Below are positions 20,876-31,971 of a stretch of 33,711 bases of DNA, piece by piece. Under the pieces are notes generated by a model, which was not told the origin of the DNA, searched no databases, and saw only the letters and a list, made by a program, of their open reading frames with translations. The DNA is from Sperchopsis tessellata. Taxonomy: Eukaryota; Arthropoda; Insecta; Coleoptera; Hydrophilidae. How positions within the stretch are numbered: the first letter of the stretch is position 1; every line of letters begins with the position of its first letter. The DNA is taken from NCBI GenBank assembly GCA_033557685.1, contig JAWQRN010000221.1, forward strand, positions 1-33,711, read 5' to 3'. The position numbers were made by a program, and so were the translations under genes.

Positions 20876-22775
20876 GACCGGATGCATTGCACGTGAATAT
20901 ATATTTTCTATGTAATACCAAAAATGCATTGCAGTATTTGGTGCGAAATGCAAATTCCCACAATTTACGTTGCACTGGGGTTTTTTTAACTCCTTGGAGG
21001 ATAGTCCGCATGACCATGCTTCGATCATAGCCGCTCGTGGTGATATTTTTTCGGAAAATCAAGTGTGATTTTAAAAGTTTGCTTCCGTGTTCCCCCGAAA
21101 AGAAAGGTGGCTAGAGAGGGATAGTGCACATCCACCGTGGATGGGTCGTTGCTGCGTTCACAAGAATTTTCATACCACGAGACCTACACCATTGAAAAAC
21201 TAAGAAAATTTACTACTGAATGAGATTACTTGTGTTGAAATATGTTTACCTGGTAGATGCTTCACCGAAGCTCAAAATGCACCTGGTCGGTTTTTTTGGA
21301 GGTTTCACAGTCAATTCCCCCCTTTGAGACTGGATACGTTCGACGTGATTGTACATTTTCTATATAATATCAAAAATTCATTGAAATATTAGTTGCGGTA
21401 CAGGGTGGAAAATGCAAATGTCCACGTTTTACATTGCACCAGGAGTTTTTTTAACTCCTTAGATGATCCGGATGATCAAGCTTTGAACGTAGAAGCCCGT
21501 GGCAATGTTTTTTTCGGAAAATCAAGTCTGTTGTTGAAAGTGTAACCCCGTGTATCCGCTAAAGCAAACGTGGCTAGAGGAAAAATTGTGCACGTCCATC
21601 GTGGATTGCTCATAGCGCTGCTCCCAAGCAATTTTGTACCACGATACCAACAGCGCTTAACAGCTAAGAAAATTTGTTACTAAATGAGTCACTTGCATTA
21701 GATTTTTTGCCGGGTAAGTGCTACAGCGACGGCGAATGCACAAAATTCACCTGGGCTATGCTCTAGGTACCTTTTGGAGGTTTCACAGTTGATTCCCTTC
21801 ATTTAGACCGGATGCATTTGACGTGAATGTATATTTTCTATATAATACCAAAGATTCATTGAAATGTTTGTTGCGGAACAGGGTGTGAAATGCGAATTTC
21901 CACATTATACATTGTATCGGTTATTTTTTTAACTCCTTGGAGGATAGTTCCGATGATCAAGCTTTGATTGTAGATGCCTATGGTGATGTTTCTTTGGAAA
22001 ATCAAGTCCGCTTTTAAAAGTGTATTTCCGTCTGCTTGTGAAAGCAAACGTGGCTAGAGGGAGATAGTGCATTTCCACCTTGGATGGATCGTAGCGGTGT
22101 TCCCAAGCAATCTTATACCACGATACCTATATTTTGAAATGCTAAGAAAATTTACTATTGAATGAGATAACTTGCGGTGAAATATCTTTACCGGGTAGAT
22201 CCTAAACTGGTCGCCGAATACGCTTGGGTGGTGCACTAGGTACCTTTTGGAGGTTTCACAGTCGATTCTCCTCATTTAGACCGAATACATTCGACGTGAA
22301 TATTCATTTCCTACATAGATCAAAAATTCATTGAAATATTTGTTGCAGAACAGGGTGGAAAATGCAATTTTCCCTAATTTACGTAACACCCGGAGTTATT
22401 TAATTCCTTGGAGGATAGTCCGGATGATCTAGATTTGATTGTAGATGCTCGTAGCGATGTGTTTTTTTTGGAAAATCAAGTCTAATTTTGAAAGTGTACT
22501 TCCGTGTGCTCTTGAAAGCAAAGGTGACTAGAGGGGGATAGTGCACGTCCTCCGTGAATGGGTCTCAGCGGCGTTGGCAAGCATTTTCGTACTACGAGAC
22601 TTACAACGTTGAAAAACTAAGAAAATTTACTATTGAATGAGATCACTTGCGGTGAAATATCTTTACCAGGCAAAATGTACCTTCGCGGTGCACTAGGTAC
22701 CTTTTGGAGGTTTTACAGTCGATTCCCCTCTTTTAGACATTTGTTGCAGAACAGGGTGGAAAATGCATTTGAACG
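20876..22775. repeat. Tandem array of four ~445-483-bp units plus a partial fifth
   Basis: Units begin at a GACCGGATGCATT-like landmark near 20876, 21321, 21804 and 22279, and a truncated one near 22734. A second landmark, GGAGGTTTCACAG (or variant), falls at 21298, 21776, 22249 and 22706, giving periods of 478, 473 and 457 bp. Further shared blocks include AACTCCTTGGAGGATAGT, CACGTCCACCGTGGATGG-like sequence and CTAAGAAAATTTACTA. Copies are similar but clearly diverged. Open frames in the array (20724-21062, 21856-22047, 22054-22275) are accidental. This is satellite-like DNA, or internal repeats of a larger element. Confidence 0.85.
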
Positions 22776-22942
22776 GTGTAAAATGCAATTTTAAGCACAT
22801 TGAAAAAGGGTCAGAGAAAGATAGCAATTAGCTCCAGCACACCTTTCCGACCATACGACACGTGCTCGTAACGTACAATGTGGCCAAGATCACTGTTGTA
22901 ACAGTGTTTGACTGGACATGAATATTTTATGTAATATACATT

Positions 22943-23240
22943 TAGTTCTCGTTAGCTCAGTGACTAAGTACTAGGCTACTAAGCGTGGGGTCTCGAGTTC
23001 GAGACTCAGAGGCGGTCAGCTCTTTGTGATTAGGGAAAAGTCTTTGTGGTACTCGTCTTCCGGGAGGGTCGTAAAACTGCTGGTCCCTTGTATTGTAGGC
23101 AAATTAAGACCACGTGCACGATAAAGAACCCAATTACAGTTGGAACACTGGATGCGGCAAAATTCACAGGTGTGGGAGCCGAAACCCTGACGTTGGTGAT
23201 TGGCCATAGCAGCGGAAATAGGCTTCATATCTAAAATCGT
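22943..23240 (+). mobile_element. tRNA-derived SINE
   Basis: The head resembles a tRNA. It has a polymerase III A box (TAGCTCAGTGA, 22953-22963) and a B box (GAGTTCGAGACTC, 22995-23007) about 30 nt apart. The body follows, with a central part containing GGTCCCTTG and ACGTGCACGATAAAGAACCC. From memory such a core recurs in tRNA-derived SINEs of many arthropods and other invertebrates. The 3' end is indistinct near 23240. It does not fold as an intact tRNA, so it is not a tRNA gene. Open frames on both strands here (23016-23249, 23046-23234) are artefacts. It ends about 300 bp before the BABAM1 start codon. Confidence 0.75.
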
Positions 23241-23542
23241 TGGAGCCATGGACTACACAAGAAATATTTTGTGGTTGCAGCTCTTCTTGATTGAACCGAT
23301 TTTTAAATGTGTTCCTGTTTGCACTTTTACCTTCTCATCATGTGGTAAGAAAACGTGTGTGGTACGAAGAAGACTTAAGACCATAATGTATTCTATCACG
23401 ATTATCATTACGGCCGATAGGTGGAAACAAACAGTTTATGAATGTGAACGACAAATCAGTTGTCAAATTTCTAACCTAAAATTCACTCTCAGATCTTCAT
23501 TTAAATCTTATTGGAAGCATTATCCGATAATACAAGTTTAAT

Positions 23543-26500
23543 ATGTCTAATACAAGAAGATCACCAAGATCAACTCAACCAGTGGAACGTATAATACCAA
23601 TTCAATTAGATTTTGATGAAGATTCCAGCCAACAAAAACCAACTACTTCAAGTCAAGATAATAATGTCACTTCAGCATTAACTGAAGAAAAATGTAATAC
23701 TCAGTCTGTAGAATGTCTTATAGATGTTGATGATGGTAATAATCCAGATATTAGTTCTTCAATAAAAAGACTAAATATTACTGAAAGGAGAAAATCTTTA
23801 CAAGAGGCGCAGGTAACAAAAATTAATATTATTTACTTATAACTGTGTGATACCCTCTATAATATTGTTTAAGCAATTAATTTCAGAGTAATTAAATTCT
23901 GTATATTGTTTAATACAACACACGTTATAGAGACAACCTCAAGGTACCCTATACTCACTTAACTATGATCCAGAGACAGTACCCAAACCAATCTGTGAGA
24001 ATATACAACTACCTGCCTGTGGTCATGAAAGATGTCTGTGATATTTAAAAATAAATTAAGAATGCTTCGTGGAAATGCATTTTATTCTCTTGACGAGTTC
24101 TTTGCTTGTGTGCCGGATAGACTATTTGTGCGAACACTGGGATACCTGTGATATTTACACCTTCTGATTTATATGTTTTTACCTTTTATATTTATCAATT
24201 TTAGTATATTGCTGTTTGTCTTATTTATATACATGTTTTCTATTGTCTTATACATTTAATTGTTTAACATTTTTTATCCTATATTGTAAATTGTCTATTC
24301 TAGTCATACTACAAGAAAGATGATACAGAATAGTGCGTTCCGGGCAATGTAAGGTATAATTGTTTTGCTACTTCTAAATAAAAATCTACCAGTCTATGGT
24401 TATATCTTACTAATTGTGTATCAATTGTTGTAAAAAAATTCGACTACATGGGGAGTCATTTTCATAAGCAGTGTAGTCATTAAGCTGAAGATTTGCAGAA
24501 CAGAAATTTTTGTAGCAAACTTTATGGTGTTTTCGTAAATTAATTTTGTACTTTAGTATACAGTATTGAAACAAATTGGTTGTTGTTGGATTTTACCTCT
24601 CCCGAAGATACTGTAACTACCTCAAGCTGCAAGGGAAAATTGCGTGATCGAAATAAAAAAGGACCCATAAATTAATATTGTGTTGGTAGTAATTCTCAAG
24701 TACATATAGAGAGTGGAGAACCGATGGTATTTAATGAAAAAGACTATATTAAAAGTTAAGTCGTCTATTGAATAAAACACACATCCGTAACTGTATGCCA
24801 TTTCAACAAAATGACACATAAATACAACACAGTAATTGGTACATAACACGATAAAAGACGACAGAAAGTAATTTCACGTCCAACACATTTATTATGAGTA
24901 CACGAACATGGATGGAACGACTTGAGTAGTTAAGTGCCTATAGTGATAAGCTTGTTGGATTGTACCGGTCCGCTTTGTAAGCCCGGGAGCTATTGTCCAA
25001 CACCAATTTTAAATCAAAACCTGGGATTAAAATGGGATCGCTAACCTTTAGCATGGAAGAGAATCTTGATGGTAAGGTGCTTATCATAATCAGCATGCTT
25101 AATTGTTCTGGTCCGCTTAGCAATCCTGGGAGCTGTTCAAAAGCAAGCTTTTGGCCAACAAAAAGGAATGGAAAAATTAAATGAGTGATACAGTAACTAA
25201 ACATGACCATAAAATGTATGATTTACTATGGTTAAGGAAATACTGGAAGATTTACAACATTCCAATACAAGAAAATATTTGATAGTAACTTAACTAATAA
25301 ACATAATAATAATAATTCTGTTTCGCTTTTTGATTCATAGAAAATATGGACAGAATTAAATGGCACTGAGAACAACTTAAAAATAGACCATAAAAGAGTT
25401 CTTATAAAGTATGACAGGGAACCTCAGGTCCACAAATCAGATACAATTGGAAACAATTGGAACTCTGCTTAAAATAACTGAAAGATAATATTAAATTGGT
25501 TATAAATAGTGAGTAATAGTAATATTATGAAATATGTGAATTGGATGGAAAAATAACAGTGTGAATAGTGACATACTTCAGCAACCTCAGGAGGTGACAA
25601 ATGTGATAAACATTTCCTTTTCAAGTGTACCAATTGTAATAGAACAATGTGTGCTTCAGTTGTAACAAAGATGGAGAAACTACTTGCTATAAATGATTTA
25701 AAAAAAACAAAAGATTTCCTAACATTGATGGAATAAAGTATTGCTCATGAAGTTGTGGAGCCTCTCACTGTGCTAATATATGATAATATTTTCCAATATT
25801 TATTTTCGACTAAGTTGAAAAGTTCTAACGTAATTCTAGCCTTCAAAAAATGACAAATCTCTGGGATAGGCTTTGCCAATTTTACTGAAACAGTTAATGT
25901 TTATGAGGATAATCAAGGACTGCTACTATGGATTTCTTGGAATATTCCTTGAATTGAGTAAAGCATTTGAGTTTCTCGATCATTAGAGACAAAAAGATAA
26001 ACAGGAGTTGTTTGGAGCTGTTATAAAAATATACGCTGGCACAGGGGCAACGCCTATATCTATTCAATTTTCTCTGGTCCTGCTTATATATATCTGTCAT
26101 TTGTTATAATTGTGTTAGCATATAATTGATAGATTAAATGATTTTGTTTACTATCTAGTTGTTTTCCATTTTTTAGAAATTTATAGCGATCAAGTACACG
26201 TGGTATGATCAAATAATATGGTGAATGTTCTCACAGTTTTGGATCTATCAAAGAAGGATTATATATATTTTTTAAATACTTTCTTGCAACCTTTCTTCAT
26301 CTAACTTACAGGTTTCAAATTAATTTGTTCATTTGATTAGTTTTAACTGCTTCCTTTGTGAATCTATTTCGATGTTCCTGACAGGATATCTCGGTAATTT
26401 TAATATCTCATTTTTTAAGACAAATTTATTGCTGTAGACAATATTCTGCTGTTTTTTTTTTCAAGGAAAATGCAAAATTTTCTTATTTCTATGTGGTCTA

Positions 26501-27774
26501 TTACTTTTTTTTTTGTATAGCTTATATCTTAATGAAATGGTTCGAGCCAACAGAAGACCATTTGGAAAAATAGCTGATGATCTCTACATATGATTTGGTT
26601 CAGTGTAGTAAATTTGAATTGTAGATTTGAATATGAAGTGAGTAAGTGCGAAATTTGTCTGCCCATTTTTTCTGTGTCTCTTCGCCCGACTTTGTAATTT
26701 CCAAAATTCAAAATTGCCAAAGGTACAAGGGTACATAGTTTATCGATAGAAGAGAATGAAATGGCTACGACAACATGATTAAAAACACGAAAGATGATTT
26801 CAAGAAGTGGTATCAATATTGAAATAAGTGTGACAAGCCATGTAATTTAATCAATACGTTTTTTTTTAATTCGTCCATTTAGTGTATTATTTGATCATAT
26901 CTTGCAATTTTAGTAAAGAAAATATGTTTTACCATATAAATGTAATATAATTTTGTTCTAGATATCCGATTTTCCAAAACCTAAAAGACGAGGTATTCAT
27001 GTTGAAGATGAAAAAAGAGATGAAGAAGAAATTCAGGTTGATGATGAACATGAAAATATAGAAATTAGTCCTCGAACCCTTCCTCCGTATAACGTACCAG
27101 AAAAGATAATTATCATTTATGATAGAGCTCAAGATGAAGAATACACTAGTTTCGAACTAGGTCATGGTAAAAAATACACCCCAGCATACATGCTAAAGCA
27201 CTCATTAAAAATATTTTTGAACAACAAACTGTATCTAAATGAACTTCATGAATTTGCATTAATAGTTTTAAATGAAAGTACTGCATCTTGGGTTCATGAT
27301 TTTACCAGAAATATTCAAGATATCATGGAAGTTCTGGAAGATATTTCGGAATGCGTAACAGAGGATCGTTTCGACATGACTTCTGTATTTGACATTATAA
27401 ATAAGCAAATTTCTTTATGTATTCCTCATGATGATCCAATTGTACCACCCCCATATATTGTCAGAGCAGTCTTTTTATATAACCGGTCTTACACTATTCC
27501 ATATTATAATGAAACGTCTACCGTTAAGGAATTATTGGATTCTCCTTATTTTACATTTGATGTTTGTATGACCCATGAACCACCTTGTAGCAGCAATAAC
27601 TCTACCAAAATTTCCCAAATACTGCAAAAACTGGATAAGAAGGGTTTGGCATATTTTTTTTCAGTTCACCGAAGTTCATCAAAATTGCATGAGGCAATGG
27701 CTAAACTCTTAGCACATCCTTTACAGAGGTCATATCAGAATAATGCTAGATATTCTATTTCTTTAAACGCATAG
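23543..27774 (+). CDS. BABAM1: BRISC and BRCA1-A complex member 1 (MERIT40), two coding exons
   Basis: BABAM1/MERIT40 is a scaffold of two K63-linkage-specific deubiquitinase complexes: BRCA1-A in nuclear DNA-damage repair and BRISC in the cytoplasm. Exons 23543-23812 and 26962-27774 join in phase 0 (CAG|GTAACA ... TTCTAG|ATA), giving 360 aa against about 329 in human. Residues 1-130 are acidic, Ser/Thr-rich and probably disordered. The VWA-like domain begins at about residue 135 (VPEKIIIIYDRA). Family hallmarks are HEFALIVLNES, PPPYIVRAVFLYNRS, SPYFTFDVCMTHE and the C-terminal LLAHPLQR (339-346). In the family this C-terminus contacts BRE/BRCC45. The metal site of true VWA domains is not conserved at Asp144. 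A SINE lies upstream. No canonical poly(A) signal occurs until 28259, so the 3' end is unclear. Confidence 0.93.
23960..24151 (+). mobile_element. Non-LTR retrotransposon tail (end of reverse transcriptase ORF)
   Basis: On the plus strand, NQSVRIYNYLPVVMKDV is followed, after a one-base frame change, by FKNKLRMLRGNAFYSLDEFF and a stop at 24149-24151. This layout (a W/Y-N-x-LP motif, then F-K-x-x-L-K and Y-S-x-x-E-F) is typical of the extreme C-terminus of LINE reverse transcriptases of CR1/Jockey type. The AT-rich sequence to about 24360 may be its 3' UTR. The element is 5'-truncated, as is usual for LINE copies, and inserted in the BABAM1 intron in sense orientation. Confidence 0.6.
24967..25142. 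repeat. Imperfect direct repeat in BABAM1 intron
   Basis: GGTCCGCTTTGTAAGC-type sequence at 24967-25000 recurs as GGTCCGCTTAGCAATC at 25110-25142. Both continue with a shared GGGAGCT(A/G)TT block. A weaker match extends upstream of each. The origin is unknown. Confidence 0.5.
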
Positions 27775-28962
27775 ACCAGTTACCTTTACTTATTTCTATG
27801 CTTATGTTTAAAATATTTACTTTTATTGTCTTGATGTTATTATCATATAATTGTGATGTTATAATTTTATTTCGTATGTTTAAGATTAATATGAGACTGT
27901 CACTATCGTAAGATTTATTTTGTAGCCATATTTAACAAATATATATTCGATACATTTATTATTGTGGCATTTATGCTTGAAAAATTTTGGGATGAGGAGG
28001 AACTTTAATTTGCGGTTATAGTGTAATTTGGTGTTATTATATTTTACCACGTAGTTTTACCTACTGCAGAAGCTTCTAAATACTGAAGTGGATGCTGCAT
28101 ATGGTGCATTTTGAATATTTTTTCCCAGTAGTGAATATGTAACCAGTATTTTCCTCAGAAAATTTTTCTAACCAGGTGACAGGAGGTACTCGTGTGGAGG
28201 TAATAATGCACTATTATTCTAAACACTGTATTTGCAAAACATTAACATACTGCACAAAAATAAAGTTCTCAACTACCAATAATTCAAAAAGTTGTATATT
28301 TAGCGCCAGTACATGTAGATTTCGTGCAATTTTGTCTCTAACTGTTAAATCTACTGCTAACTTTTAACTGTACCCATTTTGTGGTTAAGGATGCAAAGAA
28401 GGAGGTTTTGGCCGAATACAGAAACTTTGGCGTGTCAAATAATAGCTAATTAAATTCTCAACAGAAGAAAGTATAAAAAATACTTAAACATTCATTAAAG
28501 GAATACAATAGATTAGACCATTAACTCATGCTTATTATATTTTATCCACAAGTTTGCCAAGTTTTTAGTTACTAGTAACTAGACATAAGAAAATTTCTAG
28601 AATTGCCTTGAAATACACTATATTTTAATTATTTTTATAATCCTACGATATGTATTTCAAGTTTTAAACTAAAATGACTTTTGGTTTTGAACAATGAAAT
28701 TGGTTTTCATGTATATTCCGATCACATTAACACATATTCCACAATTATATTCTAATTACGAGTATTTCAGAGAAAATTTGAAAATATAATTTTATAATGA
28801 TTACTTTCGTGGCAAAAATTGCACTTCCATAGCGATGTAATTATGAAATGCGAGTTTTGCATCAATCCTTATTTCACTGCTTAGGCTAGCCTAATACCGA
28901 ATCTCGCTTATTAGTATATCTGCAATAGATAGCCGAATGCCAGTGAAAATACTAGGAACGAG
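27775..28962. other. 3' flank of BABAM1, no further gene
   Basis: This is AT-rich sequence following BABAM1. The first canonical AATAAA is at 28259-28264, which would imply a 3' UTR of nearly 500 nt. A perfect 12-bp palindrome, TAGGCTAGCCTA, lies at about 28882-28893. No coding frame is recognised. Confidence 0.5.
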
Positions 28963-29244
28963 TGACCGCCCAGCAAAATCTTTTCCGTCTCTTATATATA
29001 TGTAAGCTGGCCTTGGTTTTCTGGCAAATAGCCACTCACGCTACCGTGTAGTAATGCCACTGCCAAACATAGGTGCTTCGGTCCATCTTTACTGCTGTTT
29101 CCATGCGACCTTATATAGCTGTAAATTGTTTTATAAAATTATTAATTCTGGTTCAGTGAATATTGACTTATCATACCTCACGTCGAAATGGTAGCAATCA
29201 AAATACACAACAGCATGATAGCTTAAATATCTGCTGGGCGGTCA
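28963..29244. mobile_element. 282-bp element with 13-bp perfect terminal inverted repeats (MITE candidate)
   Basis: TGACCGCCCAGCA at 28963-28975 is matched exactly by its complement TGCTGGGCGGTCA at 29232-29244. The interior is somewhat GC-richer than its flanks and non-coding. A second inverted pair, AAAATCTTTT/AAAAGATTTT (28975-28984 and 29257-29266), straddles the right end. I see no target-site duplication, so transposon status is tentative. Confidence 0.5.
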
Positions 29245-30832
29245 GTAAAATCGGCCAAAAGATTTTGAGAATGCATTGTATCCTCTATGCAACTCAGATT
29301 TGCTACGATATAGTATTCGCTTTTGTCCTTATGAAATAATAGTTAGGTATACATTCCAGAGTTAAGTATCGGATTACCTTTGCTAATAGCCTTAACTTAA
29401 AAATATGCTCTTAAGGATGATACTAAACTTAAAAAAATAATATATTATTACTTTCATAGTCACTTCTATACAATAAAGGTATGTAATATGTAAAAGATAA
29501 ATGAAGTTGAAATTTACACAATATAAACTATACAAACAGGGTTAATTCACTCAAAGGAGTGACCTTAGATCATTGCGACTTCTAGTTTGTCCCAGATTAT
29601 TCAAAGGTGGTATAATTTTAGTGTTATGACTATCTAAACCAGGGAAAACCTAGTTCATAACATTGGCCTCAGAGTAAATCTTAATAATAATAATATATTT
29701 TAGTTCAATAAAGTGTTTTTTGTGACTTTCTAATTAGTTGATCAGCGCATTTATCATTGAGCTGCAGGACGAAAACTAATGATGTGAAGTTGAGTTTGAA
29801 AAGGCTGTTTATGACTAAAAACAGAAAAATTTAAGTGACATTTAAAATACAATTTAATTCTTTTAAAAATGAAATTAAGAGTAAAAACTAAAAAGCTATA
29901 GGAATTAAGATTGTCTTTTTAAACAACAAATAAAAGTTTATTGACAGCAAATAGAAAATAATACAATATATAATAAAATATAATGGATTCAGACTAGTCT
30001 ACGATCAAACCACCTGATCTTTATACAAACCTATCTGGTTTCATCTGCTATGTATCTCAAAATGAAAAGAAGAGAAAATATATAATTATAAAACGTGATT
30101 ATCCGTAGTAGTAACAAACACAGAATAAGTTGAAAAAATCCAATTTTAAATATAATTTCAATAAAAATAAAAAAGCAAGCTCAAGTGAACGAAACAAAGA
30201 CTAAATATGAAATTGGAAGAAAGAAACTTAATTTTGATTTAACATTGTTAGGTATTCTGCCCAGATTTCAGAAAAGCAAAACCTGGGCACCCTACTTGTA
30301 CCTACCCCCCCCCCCTGCTGAATTTTGCTGGTCGTAAAATCTACATTTTATGAACATACAGTTTTCTCAGTAATTTACATGCAAATAAAATAAACATGAT
30401 TCAGTCTCATTTATTAATCATAATAATAAAATTATCTAAAGAGTAACATAACCACAAACATATCGCTTATAAAATAATAATTCGATTTTGAAGGACAGAT
30501 GTAAATTTTCTTTTGTAAATACTTAAGCTAGATAACATAGAGTTAAGTATGGTTGCACAGTTGGCATTATTCCGTTGATGCCTGATGTTTGTTTTTTTAT
30601 TCGCGTTAGTTTTGTTTGTATTGTTAATATATGTAGTTAATGTTCGTTGTTGTTTTATTTTGTGTTTGTTTACCATTCTTTTATAGAAATATACAATTTT
30701 TACAGATTAAAAATATGATTTTTAGGAATGGCTTTATAATTATTTTTTCTAATAAATATGCTTATAAATTATTAACGTTAAAAATAGTTGACGTGTTCAC
30801 TATTCATCCATACTATATGCGGGTCAGATGAC
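29245..30832. other. Intergenic AT-rich sequence with poly(C) run
   Basis: No gene is recognised here. A run of 11 cytosines (30305-30315) is flanked by CCTA and TGCTG. It stands out against the AT-rich surroundings and may mark the decayed end of a transposon. Short open frames (30467-30676, 30640-30831) have no recognisable content. Confidence 0.5.
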
Positions 30833-31225
30833 TTGAAGATGTCTTGAAATGGCAGATCTCAGATTTAAAAACTAATGAGAATAGTGTGAAACATTTGGAG
30901 CATAATAAAACAAATTACAGAGTAAGAATTATATCTGTAGACAATAAGATAAAACAGTTTTGAGAAAAAAGAAAAACTAAACAAAACTGAAGGCAAAGTA
31001 GAATCTAACACTTTAAAGGAAAGTAAAAAACTTGATGTAACCAAAGAAATGCTAGTGAAATATTTGACAAAAGAGGATTCACTCCAGTTATTTGTGGAGA
31101 TGAGCTCCAAACACACTCATACAAGCTGACTGTCTCCTTCAAGAAACTGGAAAAAATCTACCATCCAATTGTATGGGCAGAGAATGTTACCGTTAATCGA
31201 TTTTTTCACTTCATATAGACGGTGA
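30833..31225 (+). mobile_element. LINE ORF1-like fragment
   Basis: The plus strand begins with a charged, coiled-coil-like stretch (LEDVLKWQISDLK...) with frame breaks and stops around 30960-31060. It ends with YKLTVSFKKLEKIYHPIVW and ENVTVNRFF. The motif K-L-T/S-V-x(n)-P-x-x-W-P/A-x-x-V-x-x-R-F is that of the C-terminal domain of ORF1 proteins of insect non-LTR retrotransposons, which bind RNA and chaperone reverse transcription. It is frameshifted and cannot make a complete protein. The reading is from memory of family patterns; a profile search would settle it. Confidence 0.55.
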
Positions 31226-31336
31226 TTTAAAAGACCTATAATGTTATCTATACAAAATTGTTGTCACATAAAAATCGAGCGTTACAAAAAAAACAGAGGC
31301 TGTAGAGCTACTTATCTAAGAATGTAACATATAGTG

Positions 31337-31371
31337 TATGAATGGTGTTCCAGTTGGAAACACCATTCATA
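31337..31371. repeat. Perfect 13-bp hairpin
   Basis: TATGAATGGTGTT (31337-31349) pairs exactly with AACACCATTCATA (31359-31371) around a 9-nt loop, with a further CC/GG pair if one base bulges. There is no T-run or gene end beside it. It may be a transposon end or a recombination relic. Confidence 0.6.
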
Positions 31372-31495
31372 TAGAAAATAACCATGGAAGTTTATTACAT
31401 TTAAAAGATATTGTTATAAAATATTGCCGCCTTTACATCCGATGTCGAGTTAGCAATACTGCAGGTGTTATAAGATAAAGTTACTACCGAAATTC

Positions 31496-31597
31496 GAAGA
31501 ATCCAGAATGCACACGTGCATATGCAGCTCGCCAGATCTTCCAGAATTTCTGTATGCAGCTGGCCTGATTTCCTAGAATTTCTGTATGCAGCCACCT
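31496..31597. repeat. Three tandem ~33-bp minirepeats
   Basis: Three adjacent units share a CCAGAAT(TTCTG)TATGCAGC core. The last two are nearly identical (AGAATTTCTGTATGCAGC at about 31541 and 31575). The first is diverged and contains CACACGTGCATATGCAGC. Confidence 0.6.
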
Positions 31598-31839
31598 GCT
31601 CGTAATTCCTAAGAAAAACAAAAGAAAAGTGTAACAGATCTGACTAGGATCCAGCCACTGGCTTTTAAATGATTCGACATCCGATGGGGAAGGGTGTCCA
31701 CAAATTTCCTTTCAAGCCAGTACACAAGAAGTGCAACATGCTCAGGTGATATCGTGTATATGCTCTGAGTACTCGATTGGGGATTCGAGGGTATAAAGTA
31801 AATGGAGAAGAGAATCTTCAGTTTATTAGGATACTGATA

Positions 31840-31971
31840 TGTAAATGGATAAGACATATTGAAAGGGTAATAAATGGTCAAAAGAATTAACCGTGTAGGA
31901 ATATAAAAAGAATTTAAAATCAAGACGAAGACCCAATCACAAGTGGGACAAAGAAGTCAGAAATTTTTAGA
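31840..31971 (+). mobile_element. RTE-like LINE reverse-transcriptase C-terminal fragment
   Basis: The plus strand reads KWIRHIERVINGQ and then, after a frame change, RRRPNHKWDKEVRNF. This matches the tail motifs of RTE/CFDP2-type reverse transcriptases (a W-x-G-H-x-x-R-M block followed by R-G-R-P-x-x-R-W). It is short and broken by stops. It lies in the opposite orientation to the endonuclease fragment at 32939-33235. Confidence 0.5.

Larger units (their letters stand above)
23813..26961 (+). other. Intron of BABAM1 (3149 bp)
   Basis: This intron separates the disordered N-terminal exon from the VWA exon. It contains a LINE tail near its start and an imperfect direct repeat at 24967/25110. 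Open frames at 24622-24849, 24938-25210, 25894-26100, 26529-26816 and 26929-27132 (all minus) have no recognisable domain. The last is the antisense of exon 2. Confidence 0.8.

Noticed and set aside
20724..21062. 112-codon minus-strand frame as one gene
   Set aside because: It is chimeric: its N-terminal half is tandem-array sequence and only its C-terminal half belongs to the hAT fragment.
22943..23010. tRNA gene
   Set aside because: A and B boxes are present, but acceptor and anticodon stems do not pair convincingly and the sequence continues into a SINE body.
23016..23541. Open frames on both strands upstream of BABAM1
   Set aside because: They lie within the SINE and the BABAM1 upstream region and have no protein similarity that I recognise.
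24938..25210. 90-codon minus-strand frame in BABAM1 intron
   Set aside because: Spans the direct repeat; no domain recognised and no splice link to BABAM1.
25560..25760. Cysteine-containing peptide on the plus strand suggestive of a piggyBac-type zinc finger
   Set aside because: Only a few spaced cysteines match; the flanking sequence shows no piggyBac catalytic motif.
27001..27132. Minus-strand frame 26929-27132
   Set aside because: Antisense to BABAM1 exon 2.
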